From Selaginella moellendorffii (Eukaryota > Streptophyta > Lycopodiopsida > Selaginellales > Selaginellaceae), in NCBI RefSeq assembly GCF_000143415.4, contig NW_003314314.1:369443-433442 (forward strand): DNA of 64,000 nt. The letters run 5' to 3'. Positions 24,018-37,966 of the stretch are shown piece by piece. The translations under genes were made by a program, and so were the position numbers. Below the pieces are notes generated by a model. The model was not told where the DNA came from, did not search any database, and saw only the letters and a list, made by a program, of their open reading frames with translations. Each line of letters begins with the position of its first letter. The first letter of the stretch is position 1.

Positions 24018-24380
24018 TCAATCGGGTGACAATCCAGACCTTCGCATCCCACTGCGCGAATTGTTCTCGTCGGACCATCTCTCGTCCATCTTCTTCACTC
24101 GGCAGTCTTGCTCCCAGTGTCCACTCTTCCCGCAATAGCTGCAATTCCCGGGCTTCTTCTTCCCCCACAGATTCACGCCTCGCTCATCGCCCGTCCGGCG
24201 ATAGCCCCGCCAGCTCGAGTTGTCTCTCATCACCTGATCAAACTCCCCGAATGCAAACCCCGGGCAACTCCTGTTGGATCGAATCCAGTCCAGAGAGCCC
24301 ACATTCTTCCCACAATCCGGGAACTTGGCCAACATGGCAGCCAAAGCACCGAGCTTCCCCCGAGCCACTCCAGCAGCCAT
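24018..24380 (-). CDS. Small CCHC zinc-knuckle protein
   Basis: A single-exon ORF of 120 residues. Near the C-terminal third it has one zinc knuckle, CSYCGKSGHWEQDC (C-x2-C-x4-H-x4-C), preceded by a Gly/Lys-rich stretch (WGKKKPGNC) and followed by a charged, Ser/Arg-rich tail. Such single-knuckle proteins usually bind single-stranded RNA or DNA. No retroelement protease or reverse transcriptase is nearby on this strand, so I favour a host gene over a gag remnant, but only moderately. Confidence 0.6.
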   Translation of the reverse strand: MAAGVARGKLGALAAMLAKFPDCGKNVGSLDWIRSNRSCPGFAFGEFDQVMRDNSSWRGYRRTGDERGVNLWGKKKPGNCSYCGKSGHWEQDCRVKKMDERWSDENNSRSGMRRSGLSPD

Positions 24381-24675
24381 GGATTCCCTTCATCCAAACA
24401 CCAAGCAAGGAACTGGGCGATCTAGAATCCCGATCTAAAGCTCACCAGTGGCGCTTCCTTCGCCAAAATGTAGCCCTAGAAGTTGCACAATTCTGGAGTT
24501 CGAATCTTGTGAGCACTCTCCGACAGTATCTGCTTTTTTTTTGTCGGTCAGCGCCAGTCAGACGTCAGTCCACTCAAGTCAGAGACGACTTACAAGAGAG
24601 AGAAGCTCTCATTGTATATGAGCTGTGCATCTTCTAGGGTCCCAGCCGGAGCGTGGAGTGCTTCTCTCCGCAACG

Positions 24676-25166
24676 ATGTCTCGAAAGGTATGAATTCGCA
24701 GTGCCCGGCAACTCAAATTCTGGTTTTTCCCCCAAAATCAACACCCACAGGCCGTCTTGAAAGTCGATCTTTGTGGAAAATGCAAGGACAATCTCTTGAA
24801 AAAGCTGTCCGAAGTCCCAGGTATCATCTCCCATCGCTCGGATTCTGATCTCTCCTTTGTCCTCTTGAATTTGCAGGAGTCGCGAAGGCCGAGGCTACCG
24901 GCGACCACCAATTCACCCTCACGGGTGACTTCAAGATCGAGGACATCAACGCCGCCATAGCCAGCAAGAAGCGTTGCGTCTCCATCGAATCCGTGCAAGA
25001 GATCCCCAAGCCTGATCCACCAAAGCCGGATCCACCAAAGCCACCACCCGAGGTCGTGTGCCCAAACACGATTGTCATCCACACCAAGAATCTCGTCTTC
25101 TGTTTCCACGGCCGCAACATCGGCTGCCCCTGGGATCGCTGCTCGGATCGCTGCTGCAGCTGCTAG
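24676..25166 (+). CDS. Small HMA protein, Cys-rich tail (B)
   Basis: A 123-residue HMA protein with exons 24676-24687 (12 nt, MSRK), 24751-24820 and 24877-25166. The metal loop is VDLCGKCKDNLL (C-x2-C). The second half of the domain (FTLTGDFKIEDINAAI) matches gene A, then a short Pro/Lys/Asp linker (KPDPPKPDPP) and a Cys-rich end (CPWDRCSDRCCSC). Phases of both introns equal those of gene A, showing they are tandem paralogues. Likely a cytosolic metal-binding or metal-signalling protein; partner and metal are unknown. Confidence 0.85.
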
Positions 25167-26063
25167 ATTCTCCTCCTCCCAGGAATTCCTCCCTGGAATC
25201 CTTCCCTCCGGGCTGGAAAGGCCAAGAAATCCATCAACAAAGGGAGGAGAAAATCACAAAAAAAGCAGAAAAAATCAAGCACATAACTTGTGGATGTTCG
25301 CCTTGGATCGGCGCGCGACAAATTTACGATGGAGATGCCACTGGCACACGGTTGGTGTTTTCGAAATCCACAAAAAAAAAAAAGCAAAAAAGGAGTTTGA
25401 AGCTTAATCTTGAAACTCAGCTATTTTTCTTAGAGCTTGATCAACTATTTGGATCAACTTTCACAAGATTTCTTCCTGGGATCGACACAATATGTATTGT
25501 TGCCAGCGATCTCAAGGTTATAATAAGACTTGGGCGATTCGATCCATCGCATGTCACCGTTTATTTCTTCATGTTTTCTACGTCCCACTTGGGCTAATTC
25601 TCAAAGCTTAGCTCTCTACCAAACAAAAGCAGCGCACATGTGACAATGGGATCCACCAAAGAAGTTGTAGCTTTCATTTTTAGCTGGCTGCCACCGAAGA
25701 GTATGTTTTCCTTTAATCTCTCTTTTTATTATAATTTTTCAGAAAAAGGTGATAAAAGTACATGACATCATCTAACTTTTTCTTAATATGAGTTTGAATG
25801 GAAAAAGTTGTGCTCTCACTTTGGGGGAATGAAACTGAGAAAGGCTTTCCAGACAATGACCTATACAGTCATGTTTAAAATGAGCTCTAGAGGTTGGGAA
25901 GTCAATGTTACTCCTGGTTTTTTCTCATTGGTTCCTTCTCATGGTTTTGCTATAAAATTTTTGCTGTTTGGTCCTTGTTTCTCATGGTTTGATAAATATC
26001 TTGCACCTTTCATTTGCTACTCAGAAGAAAGCTCGAGTTTAACACAAGTTCTCTTGCGCAACA
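25167..26063. other. Intergenic between HMA genes B and C
   Basis: No gene with recognisable motifs. An ORF at 25808-26110 runs into the start of HMA gene C but in another frame and shows no family signature. Confidence 0.45.
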
Positions 26064-26441
26064 ATGAATTGGAAAGTATGGCTGTGAATTCTATAGTCTC
26101 TCTGGGATGATACTCAATCAGAATCTATGTTGGTTTTTCTAGGCCATCGTCAAGATTCACGACTTCTGCTGGAGGGACAGCGTCGCGGGACAAATCTACG
26201 ACAATCTCCCTGGTAATTTCTCCGGTACACACACCCAAACTACGTGCAAAATCTTTGATCCCTCGAAATCGCAGGCGTGATGAGGATGGAACTAAGTGGC
26301 TCCCAAGTGACTTACACGGGAGGCTTCAAGAAAGAGGATTTTCTAAAACAACTGGACGAGCACAAGAAATGCGCGAGTGTGGTGTCTTTGGCACCGATTG
26401 TCCAGCCGCCACCACCGCCACCGCCATGTAAATGCTGCTAG
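26064..26441 (+). CDS. Short HMA-like protein with degenerate metal loop (C)
   Basis: An 82-residue member of the same family with exons 26064-26075 (12 nt, MNWK), 26143-26212 and 26275-26441. Phases and exon sizes match genes A and B. The metal loop reads HDFCWRDSVAG: only one cysteine of the C-x2-C pair remains, so canonical heavy-metal binding is doubtful. The rest of the fold is recognisable (VTYTGGFKKEDFLKQL). It ends in a run of seven prolines and CKCC. It may be a diverged binding protein or be losing function. Confidence 0.75.
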
Positions 26442-26716
26442 AAAGATAGATCGATCCAGCAAGAGATCACTCCACCCTAGAAGCTTATCGCCCATCAGTG
26501 GCGCTGTTAGTTCTATAGATCCACGGGAGTGATTTAGCGACTGTGTAAATAACCAAAGATTTCCAAACTACGTGCTTCGTGCTTCAAGACAGACTCGCCT
26601 TCAATCCTGGCCATTGGCCAACTTTGTTACGTTCTAATCGATACTTATCATGGCTAATTGGTGATAAGCAAATAATATACCACCACCAGGGAGTCAAGGC
26701 TTTGTTCTTGGTGGCT

Positions 26717-28764
26717 ATGGCGGATGATAGCCAGGGCAGTGGCTACCGGGAATGCGATGGGATCTACGCCAGTCTCGCGTCGCCGGTGGCAATGCCGCTC
26801 CATCCCCATCTGGATTTCGTCTCCTACATGTTCTCGCAGCGATTTGGGAGGCCCGAGAGCGCCAGCAATGTCGCGATCGTGGATGGGAAATCCGGTCAGT
26901 CGCTCACTTGCTCGCAGCTGCGCCGATCGATCGAGGCGGTGGCGACAGGGCTGCACGAATCCGGCATCCGCCAGGGCGACGTTGTCATGATCTTGCTGCC
27001 CAACAGCCTCGAGTTCCCGGTCATGTTTAACGCGGCGCTGCGCATTGGCGCGGTCGTGACGACGATGAATCCCCAGAACACGCCCGCCGAGATCGCGCGC
27101 CAGATGCTGGATTCGCGTCCCAAGATGGTGCTCACGAATCGCGCCGGGGTCGATAAGGTGAGAGCCGCTTCCCCGGATCTCCCAATCGTGCTCGTGGACG
27201 AGGAAGAACGCGAAGAACACGGAAGAACTCTAAACAGTGATGAGAAAAAGCCCCAATTCATCCCATTCTCTCGATTCCTCGCCTCGGATCCCGACCAGCG
27301 ACCACGCAATCGATGCCTCATCCGCCAGAGCGATCCGGCAGCGCTGCTCTACTCGTCGGGCACCACCGGATTGAGCAAGGGCGTGGTGATCTCCCATGGA
27401 AACCTTATCGCCGCCATGGCCGTCCAGAACCAAGTGCCCGAGGAGATGGATCGCGGCGACACGAATGTGGTGCTCTTCCCGATGTATCACATCGGCGGAT
27501 TGATGTGGCTCTGCTGTGGAGCGATCATGGGCGGCCCGACGTTCGTGCTGCTGCAGCGCTATGGATTGGCGGATCTGCTGCGCGCGGTGGAGCGGCACGG
27601 CGCCAACAAGATCACGTCCGCGCCGCCCGTCGCGCTGGATTTGCTCCACAGCGCCGAGACCGCACGCTACGATCTGCGATCGCTGAGAGCGCTCATCTGC
27701 GCCGCCGCGCCGCTGAGCAAGGAGACGATCCAGGGCCTGATGATCAAGTTCCCCCACTTGGAGATGTTCATCCAGGTTTGAAGAATTCGTTGACTAACCG
27801 ACAGTCCGTTGACTTGCGGTCATTGACCAACAGTTATGCTTGACTAACAGTCCTTTGACTAAATTGACTTTCTTCGGTTTTTTGTAGATGTATGGAATGA
27901 CCGAGACTGTGACCGTGGGAAGCGGTGGAAGGGGCGTTATGGGATCTTCCGGGAGGCTAAATGCCACGCTGGAGGCTATGGTTGTGGACCTGGAGACCCG
28001 GAAATCACTGCCTCCTAATCAAAGAGGAGAGCTTTGGCTTCGAGGGCCACCAATCATGCAAGGTAAGTATAATTCTTATGGTCTTATGGTTTCATCTATG
28101 ATTTCTCTATGGTTTGCATAGTCTTTGATTTTACAAATTTATTGAACTTGCAGGCTATTTGAACAATCCAGTGGCCACCGCAGAGGCGATCGACAGTGAG
28201 GGCTGGCTACACACGGGAGATCTCGTGTATTTTGATTCCAAGGGGTATTTATACATCGTAGACCGTCTCAAGGAGTTGATTAAGTACAAGGGATACCAGG
28301 TATTTACTTGTAAAGACATATCTCATAGCGAGAGAATTAACCTTGCTTTGCTTTCAAGGTTGCACCAGCAGAGCTAGAAGCACTACTGCTCACACATCCG
28401 GCCATAGTGGACTGTGCGGTAGTACCGTAAGTTTTACCAGCTTTCTTGTACATTGTTTTTACCCATTTTCTACAACTTTTTTACCTCGTAGGTTTCCAGA
28501 TGAAGTGGCTGGAGAGATTCCACAAGCGTTTATCGTTAGGGCTCGAGACAATAGCATTTCTAGCGAAGAAGTCATGCGTTACGTAGCAGACCAAGTAAGA
28601 GATCTCTTTGATTTTAACTCGAAAACAATCTTACAATTGTCTCTATGATCAAGGTGGCTCCGTACAAGAGAATCAGAAGAGTATCTTTCCTGGATAAGAT
28701 TCCCAAGTCCGCCGCTGGTAAAATTCTTCGCAACGAGCTCAAGAAGGCGGCAAGCAAACTATAA
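26717..28764 (+). CDS. 4-coumarate-CoA-ligase-like enzyme, peroxisomal (second copy)
   Basis: An acyl-CoA synthetase of the 4CL-like group, 553 residues. Exons are 26717-27775, 27888-28062, 28154-28299, 28359-28426, 28492-28594 and 28654-28764. Exons 3, 4 and 5 (146, 68 and 103 nt) are exactly the sizes found in the minus-strand gene at 16.6-18.4 kb, so the two are paralogues. Signatures: [10 protein letters not shown] at about 211, MYGMTE at 354, GELWLRG at about 400, [18 protein letters not shown] and [12 protein letters not shown] with the catalytic Lys. It ends Ser-Lys-Leu, the strongest peroxisomal PTS1. The start at 26717 (MADDSQ) resembles the paralogue's MADSN; an in-frame ATG 46 codons upstream is less likely. 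Intron 1 carries a cluster of W-box motifs. Substrate unknown; a role in jasmonate or side-chain beta-oxidation is inference. Confidence 0.92.
27776..27887 (+). promoter_or_regulatory. W-box-rich first intron
   Basis: Intron 1 of the 4CL-like gene contains five or so TTGACT/TTGACC elements in about 90 nt (for example GTTGACTAACC, ATTGACCAAC, CTTGACTAAC, TTTGACTAAA). TTGACY is the core W-box bound by WRKY factors in plants. A regulatory role is inferred from the density only. Confidence 0.4.
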
Positions 28765-28913
28765 CACACACACATATACGTTTTTTTTAACGGTGTCCGA
28801 TTGTGCCAAGTCTCACAATCGGACGGCGTACAAGCTCTAACAAAACGCGTGGATTTCTTCGTTTACCCATTAGGGTTCTAGCGAAGGGATTTTGATGCTC
28901 CGGACGGATCTAG

Positions 28914-29969
28914 ATGCCCTACATTGAGGGAATCGGTGACGAGGTAGTCCTAGCGGCAGTGTTTGCCGCGCCGGCTGTGATCGTCTACTGCTCTTCAGCT
29001 GGGTAAGACGGCCAGTAATTCTCGCGGGATATCTAGTTTTCTGGATCGATCGTCGATTGCAGTGTGTTTGCTCGACTGAGAAAGGGATTGCAGTCCCTAG
29101 GGGTGTGGATCGTCCAAATTTTCCAGATTTCGACAGCACCGCCGCCGCTAGATCATCCGCCTATTACCATGGAGGCTCCGGACGAGAACGATTGCTGCTC
29201 GGTTTGCCACGATACTTTCATGCTCCCTTGCCAAGCGAACTGTGCTCATTGGTTTTGTGGTAAGCTATACATTTTTTTTGTGTGTGTGTGTTCTTTTGAG
29301 TCTCAGGAACTTTGATGGATTTCTTTTTTCTTTTTCTTTCTTCCAGGGGAATGCATTCTCAGAGTCTGGCAACACAGTGCTGCTTTACAGCCTTGCAAAT
29401 GCCCGATTTGTCGCAGGACGATCAATCTTTTGATCCCGGGACGTGAGTATCAAGAGCGAAACCGAGATGCCGAGTCCGAGCGTTTGCTAAGAGAAATCTC
29501 AAAGTATAACCGGCTGTTTGGAGGAGCACCTTCCAGCGTGATTCAGGTAGAAGAACACGGTTTCTTACATTCATTGACGAGTTGGTTTACAGCGTTTAAG
29601 AGACATGCCTTTGCTTTTGAGGCGTTTCTTTCGAGATCTTTTGGACCCTCAGCGAGCGCTTCTTATTTTACACAGAACACGCTTCATCCTAGTGGTAAAC
29701 ACACAGTCAAGAAAAAGACTTTGTAGCCTAATGTGCTCTTCTCAGGTTTTCTTATCAATGTGCTACGTGCTTTCGCCCATCGATCTTCTTCCAGAAGGTA
29801 ATGTAACGGATCTCTTGGAAAGCTTGTTATTGAAATCTCTACCTGTGACGCAGCCGTTTTGGGATTAATCGGCCTCGTCGACGATGCTCTGGTTGTGTTC
29901 TTCGCTCTCTTCCAAGTTTCCATGATCTACAGGCGTTTTCTCGTTCGGCAACATGGGAATTACAGCTAA
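28914..29969 (+). CDS. RNF170-like RING E3 ligase with DUF1232 domain
   Basis: A membrane-associated ubiquitin ligase homologous to RNF170, which in animals acts at the ER. Exons are 28914-29002, 29063-29259, 29347-29546, 29593-29694, 29746-29797 and 29854-29969, 251 residues. The N-terminus has a hydrophobic segment (VVLAAVFAAPAVIVYC). The RING is C3HC4: CCSVCHDTFMLPC, CAHWFCGECI and CKCPICRRTI. The C-terminal half is a DUF1232 region with YVLSPIDLLPEAVLGLIG and DDALVVFFALFQVSMIYR, two likely membrane-embedded helices. Domain order and length fit RNF170. The start was chosen because it yields the hydrophobic N-terminus in phase with exon 2. The substrate in plants is unknown. Confidence 0.88.
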
Positions 29970-30987
29970 GTTTAGGCCTTTGCTTGCTCTTGCCAAATTT
30001 GTGTAGGTGTTGCAAATTAATTGCAAGAAACAGCGTTTGAAAGAGAAGCTTCTCATCTTTTCTTCAAGCGAGTCTCGATTGTTATGGAATTTTAAGTTAT
30101 TTTTGGATAATTTTGTTTTACCCTTATAAAATAACAGCGACTACAACTCTTAAGGTTTTAAGACTTCAAGTATATTGTAAAAGATTCTTTACTTTAATCT
30201 TTTTCTCTAATTAAAAATTTAACATTAATCATTTTAGTTATCATTAATATAAATCATAGTTACCATCCAAAGATTGTTTCATGGTTTATCAAGAGTTCAT
30301 CCTTGCCATGGAGCTGAAAAACATATGCTTTAAGTGTGTGAGCAAGCTTTCTCTCACTCTTCCTTTAACAAGTGTGATGGGAAGACTAATAATTATACCT
30401 AGACTTTGGCATTCTCTGATGTTTACAATCTAACTCTTCACACAGGCAAAGAGTAATCTTAATAAAAATCACACAATATTTTTCACTAGCAAAGCCTATT
30501 CTAAAGCTTTTACCACAAAAAGCTCTCGCATCCATGAGTAGCTTTGCCACAATATATGTGAAAGATTGCCATGTAAAATTATCATGCTTTATCTATTGTG
30601 TTTTTGTTTGTCAAAAGCTTCCTTTGTATCAAGAGTGGTTAACACCTTTTATACAAGCTAATATAGTGAGCTGGGATAGAATATTTTAAATACCGCTTTA
30701 AAGAATTATATTATAGAATATTCTTTTATATTAAAGTTTTTTAAAATTGTAAATTTTTAATTTTTATTTATTTAAAATAAAACTATAACTCTCCCTTTAA
30801 CCTAATGGCAATTGCTTGATGAATCCCTTGAATCCACAATAACAATATATCCAAATGATCACATGCATTACAAAATCCTAAAGGACAAGATCACTTTTCT
30901 TAAAAAGGGTAAAGAACCAAGAAATAATAATAAAATATTTGATCAATCCCAAGATAATTGTTGTCACGCTCCGGTCTTGCACGCGAT
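29970..30987. other. AT-rich intergenic, nothing recognised
   Basis: Mostly AT-rich with short AGAATATTCT-type motifs around 30680-30730 like those near the foldback element. No gene found. Confidence 0.5.
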
Positions 30988-31263
30988 CTAATTCATATCT
31001 ATTGACGGCTTTGTACAGGAGAGTCGGGGACGAGGATGAACTGAGAAGATCGCGACCCCGGCAAGAACAAAAAGGAGAAATGCCTTCAAGACTGGAACTA
31101 AAATCTGGTGCGCTCCCGGAGAGGTCCCATACGCGGCGCCTTGAAAACTGGAAATCCTGCTGGTATCGGCGCCCTCTTTGCTCTCCAGAGGAGCTCCAAA
31201 GTGCTTACCAACGTCCTGTTCCGGTGGCTGGAGAGAATAAATCGTCGTGGACGTGTATGTCAA
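30988..31263 (-). CDS. Possible small membrane protein, unrecognised
   Basis: A 91-codon ORF whose C-terminal half contains a plausible transmembrane helix (VLKAFLLFVLAGVAIFSV). Sequence composition is more gene-like (GC-richer) than the flanks. Upstream minus-strand sequence (31560-31970) also has open pieces, so this could be the last exon of a larger gene. I recognise no family, and it may be a chance ORF. Confidence 0.25.
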   Translation of the reverse strand: MTYTSTTIYSLQPPEQDVGKHFGAPLESKEGADTSRISSFQGAAYGTSPGAHQILVPVLKAFLLFVLAGVAIFSVHPRPRLSCTKPSIDMN

Positions 31264-32258
31264 GGTTGTCGTTGTTCAAATAGTTCGACACGCCTAAAGG
31301 AAACGCTCGTATTTCCTAGAACAGTTTAAACAAATACGGAAGATCAATTAAGAAACATCACCGAGTAAACAACTCGAGAAACCACGAGAACAACCACACA
31401 CACACAAGCTTTCGACAGCTTTGTACCATACCAATCCAGAAAGAAAGAAGAAAACCTCCATACAGTCACCATCCACGAAAACGTTCAAAGAATCCTCACA
31501 AGTGACAAACTATAAAACTTTCACAAAGAAACAAAGAACCATAGAACAAAAGCAAGAACCGCGATATCTGGTTGGAGAGCTCGACCTTCCAAGCCTTGGC
31601 AGGGGATGGAGTAGCCTTCGCAGGCTCGTGTTTGAGGTCGATGGTGTCTTCGTTCCTACTCAACAAAGGAGAGCATGGAGTGTTTGTGACGACGGAAGGC
31701 CGACTCTTGCCTTACACAAGCCCCGCAACGAACGAAGTCAAGAAATCTAAATACGTACCACATAGCAATCGAAAGACTATGGACTTTGTGCTTGCCTTGA
31801 TCCACCAGCATGAGCTCAAACAGCGCTGGAACGTTAGTGCCGTCGCTGGCGAGCGCCATAGAGAGAATCGTCGTCCATCGCAACAAGCCAGCGAATATCC
31901 ATTGATCGTGAAATGATACGCACTGCGCGATCTAGCTTCCTGCTGTAATGCAACTGCTGGAGGCCGTGCCATAGAAATCCAAGCTCATCCTTCCTCCAGC
32001 CTCACCGACATTGAGAAGTTGCGACATTGAGAAGTGAAAGAAACCCGCGAAATTCCTGGAAATATCTTCAGCCGCGAGAGAATCGAGCGCCAACGCCGCA
32101 CGGCTCAGCGCATGATGATCCACCGTCGATTCTATGGACGGTCCGGATCCAAGAGCCCTGTGAGGTACGAAACTTTTAGGGCGGCCAGACCCTTTAGCTT
32201 AGGAGAAATTAATTTTAGGGTTTATAGGCCCCGGATCGGCGCGGATCGTCAATCGGCC
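31264..32258. other. Intergenic, 5' region of SEC23
   Basis: No gene confidently seen. The last part is in frame with SEC23 (an upstream ATG at 32034) but the Arg-rich extension lacks conservation with SEC23, so it is treated as 5' UTR. Confidence 0.4.
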
Positions 32259-35101
<2,843 letters not shown>

Positions 35102-35659
35102 TGCGATTCATTTGCTGAAATAAAAGTTCTTATTTTACCTCCGACCACCATGGTTCCCTTTTTCAATCTCCATATACAAAAGACTAGAGATCCATTGCAT
35201 TGTACAGTTGGGATCCAAGACCCCAAAAATATGTATTATTATTCATTCATTAGTCTTATAAAGTTTTGCAGCACTCACTCTAATTAGATTGCCTGAGTAC
35301 TCAACTTTCAGAAGATTAACTGGCTATGCCATAACATGAGATATTAGTATTTTTTATTTCAAAAACTAATTCCCTGAGTGAGGGCTCAATTGCCTCCTGA
35401 TTCATATTTCTTAATACAAATGCAACACTCTACCATAGTTGATTTGAAGTCCATATTATATTGTTCTTTTCATCTGTTACAATTGCTTGTTAAACTTATG
35501 CTAGAGGACATTTACATCCAGCACAAGCTGCAAGCATTTAGCTTGGAAACAAGTGGTGGCTTTTGTGAAGGCCTAAAGATGTTCGTACTAAGACAAATTG
35601 GTATGCAATGACTCCATATCCCTCATGTATGAGCATGGTTAATGCTACAAAATATGCTA
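35102..35659. other. Intergenic, nothing recognised
   Basis: Region downstream of SEC23, becoming AT-rich. An ORF at 35378-35611 has no recognisable features. Confidence 0.5.
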
Positions 35660-36816
35660 TCTACAACACATTCATCAACTTAGTTGGTTGATGTCAAAGG
35701 GATTGGAAAAGGGAAGAACAAAACAATACAAAAACATAGGAGGAAATAGTGGGGAAATAAAAGTAACGGAAGCAAAGGTAGAAGTAAAGGGATGAAGAGG
35801 TACAGAAGTGAGAGGAATGGATGAAACATAAGGAAGTATGAGATAAAAGGGAGAAGCCTCAAAGTCACATTTGGCATGATTGTGCTGCAACTAATCTATA
35901 CCAAGAATGAGGTCAAAAGCTTGACTCGGTACCACCCGCAATGATTGCAACTCAAACTCGAGATCACCCACATGCACAAACCAGGTCTGCCTCATCCCGT
36001 GCACATACATATGTATGGCTCTTGCCATAAAAAATGAAAACTGGTTCCGCTGCACGACGCAAGTGTAGACGGCAACGTGTGGCAACAGGTCGAGCAATAG
36101 AAGATAAACTCGAACCTGTATCAACCAACATGAAGAGAATAATAAAAGACCTTTTGTTATAAAAATGAGTTTGGAAAGTAAACACTAGATGAACTGGTGC
36201 CAAGTGAACCCCTTGATGATACTCCCGAAAGAAAGATGGAGGGGTCATTGACTTATTTGCGCAAGGTTCCTCTATTATTCGCGCGACTCCTTGTTTCCCA
36301 AATGTATCTCGGTGTCTAGACCTTCCACTGCAGCAGCACCAATAGGACATTGTTGATGCCAAGGTCTCCACCTAAGAAATGGAGGTTGCTAACAACGCTG
36401 ACAATGCCGATAAGTATGACCAACTTCATCACACACCTAGCAGCAAACATCACGGCCACGACCACGTCCTCATCCTTGTCCTTGGACTCGAACATCAGCA
36501 GCATCAACTTCCATTGGAATAGGACCATCGCCCATAAGAAGTGGAGCTGAAGGATATGCAACGAGAAGTGGAAGAGGCAACATCTCATAACGTTGTGCCA
36601 AACGAAGAGCATCGTCAAGGGTGGTGGGAGCAAGTGCATGCACAAGTCTAACAAAATCTTGACGAAGTGCTAGCCACAACATTCCAAGCTTGATCCGCTC
36701 TGACATATTTGGCTCCGCACAAAGCAAAAGACTTCGGAAATGAATGCCAAATTTTATCACCAACTTAGATGTCCTTTGGCGAAAACAATGCAATTGTTAA
36801 AAAGGCATCATCATAG
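35660..36816 (-). mobile_element. Older Ty3/gypsy element, gag C-terminus to protease
   Basis: Minus-strand conceptual translation, broken by frameshifts, contains gag-type sequence (LALRQDFVRLVHALAP, ALRLAQRYE), a protease segment with VDTGSSLSS, and FDLILGID, the usual sequence upstream of gypsy reverse transcriptase. It is cut at 36812-36816 by insertion of the chromovirus and resumes at 44330. No reverse transcriptase is seen on the low-coordinate side, so the element is truncated near 35660. Confidence 0.75.
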
Positions 36817-37951
36817 TGTAAGGAACCAACTCGCCGAGGTGTCGTAGGCTAAAGGAACCCCGAAAACATGACCAAAATGACAAAGAGTTCATCGGATGGG
36901 ACCAAGTCGAAGATCGAGTCCAAGACCGACTCTAGGACCGAGTTCGAGATAGAGTCCGGAATCGAGTTCGAGACTGACTCGGGGACCGAGTTCGAGTCCG
37001 AGTTTGAGACCGAGTTCGAGACGGAGTCCGAGATCCGAAATCGGGTCTGAGACCGAGTTCGAGGTCGAGTCCGAGGTCGGGTCCGAGATCGGGTCCGAGA
37101 TAGAGTCCGAGATCGAGTCCGAGACCAAATCCGAAGTCGGATCCGAAATCGGGTCCGAGATCAAGCCAGAGACTAAGTCCAAATACTAATACGGGTCAAG
37201 GGGTGAAAGCCCAAAGCGTGCGTCTCCCAGGGGGGGGGGGGGGGGGCTGCAGGGGGTTCCAAAAGTATAGTAGGGATAGTGAGGTCCAAGAACCAGTTTT
37301 GAAGGGACTCTCCAGTGGGGCTTCCAAACCGACTTGAGGTTGAGATTGGGACCGAGAGGCCTTGGGTGGGAGTGAGCATGGACTTGGTTGGTGCCGGAGG
37401 GGCCATCCAAGGAAGTGCTCAAGAGCAGCTCCCACTCCCGAAAGGGAAACCGATTGCGGTGCTCCCGGCTCATGTGGAGTGGTGCCCCACTTGAGTACCA
37501 TGCGGCTCATTGGTCCTCGCCCTTCCTAGGGGCTTGGGGGGGGGGGTAGAGGTACCCATACCGGGCCGCTAGGCCACGGTGTTTCGCCCCGGCGTCCCGA
37601 AGTAAGTGTTGCACTCAAGACTTGGGATTTAGAGGGTCCCATGATCAAGTCTTGTGGTACCAAGGGATGTTAGGAACCTGGAAGCTTGGTGTGCTTGGCT
37701 GCTTGTGCTTGCGGGGAGTGTAGCCGAACCTTAAGTCCAGTCTAACCCGGGGAGGGGGATTGGGAGTGATTTGGGAATCCGTGGATGGATGGCTAACACT
37801 CCATTGCTCGTGCAGTGAGTAGCTGAGACCAAGTAGGAGCTGGTACCATAGGCGAGAACCTTGGCAAGGGAACTTAGCAAAAGCCAAGGCAGTGTTGGAC
37901 GGGTAGACAAGGTAAGCTGGCAAATTATAAAGGAAAAATTTGTGGCTTACA
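36817..37951 (+). repeat. 5' LTR of the chromovirus
   Basis: 1135 bp, TGTAAG...CTTACA. It contains a degenerate GAGTCC/GAGTTC/GAGATC hexamer array (about 36895-37190), a guanine tract (about 37229-37247) and a GC-rich second half. ORFs in the hexamer array are artefacts of the repeat. Confidence 0.92.
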
Positions 37952-37954
37952 ATT

Positions 37955-37966
37955 TGGTATCGGAGC
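37955..37966 (+). promoter_or_regulatory. Primer-binding site
   Basis: TGGTATCGGAGC starts 3 nt after the 5' LTR. It differs at one base from TGGTATCAGAGC, the site complementary to initiator-Met tRNA used by many plant gypsy elements. Confidence 0.75.

Noticed and set aside
26579-26716. Upstream in-frame ATG of the second 4CL-like gene
   Set aside because: The 46-residue extension has no counterpart in the paralogue, whose start aligns with 26717.
30939-31329. Plus-strand ORFs opposite the possible small membrane protein
   Set aside because: Overlapping short ORFs in several frames without motifs; consistent with chance in GC-richer DNA.
36868-37189. Overlapping Glu/Ser- and Asp/Pro-repeat ORFs in the LTRs (also 43234-43464)
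   Set aside because: They arise on both strands from a hexamer repeat and have no start context or domain; they are not genes.
37229-37247. Guanine tract as a possible G-quadruplex regulator
   Set aside because: The tract length differs between the two LTRs and such runs are error-prone in sequencing; nothing else supports a function.
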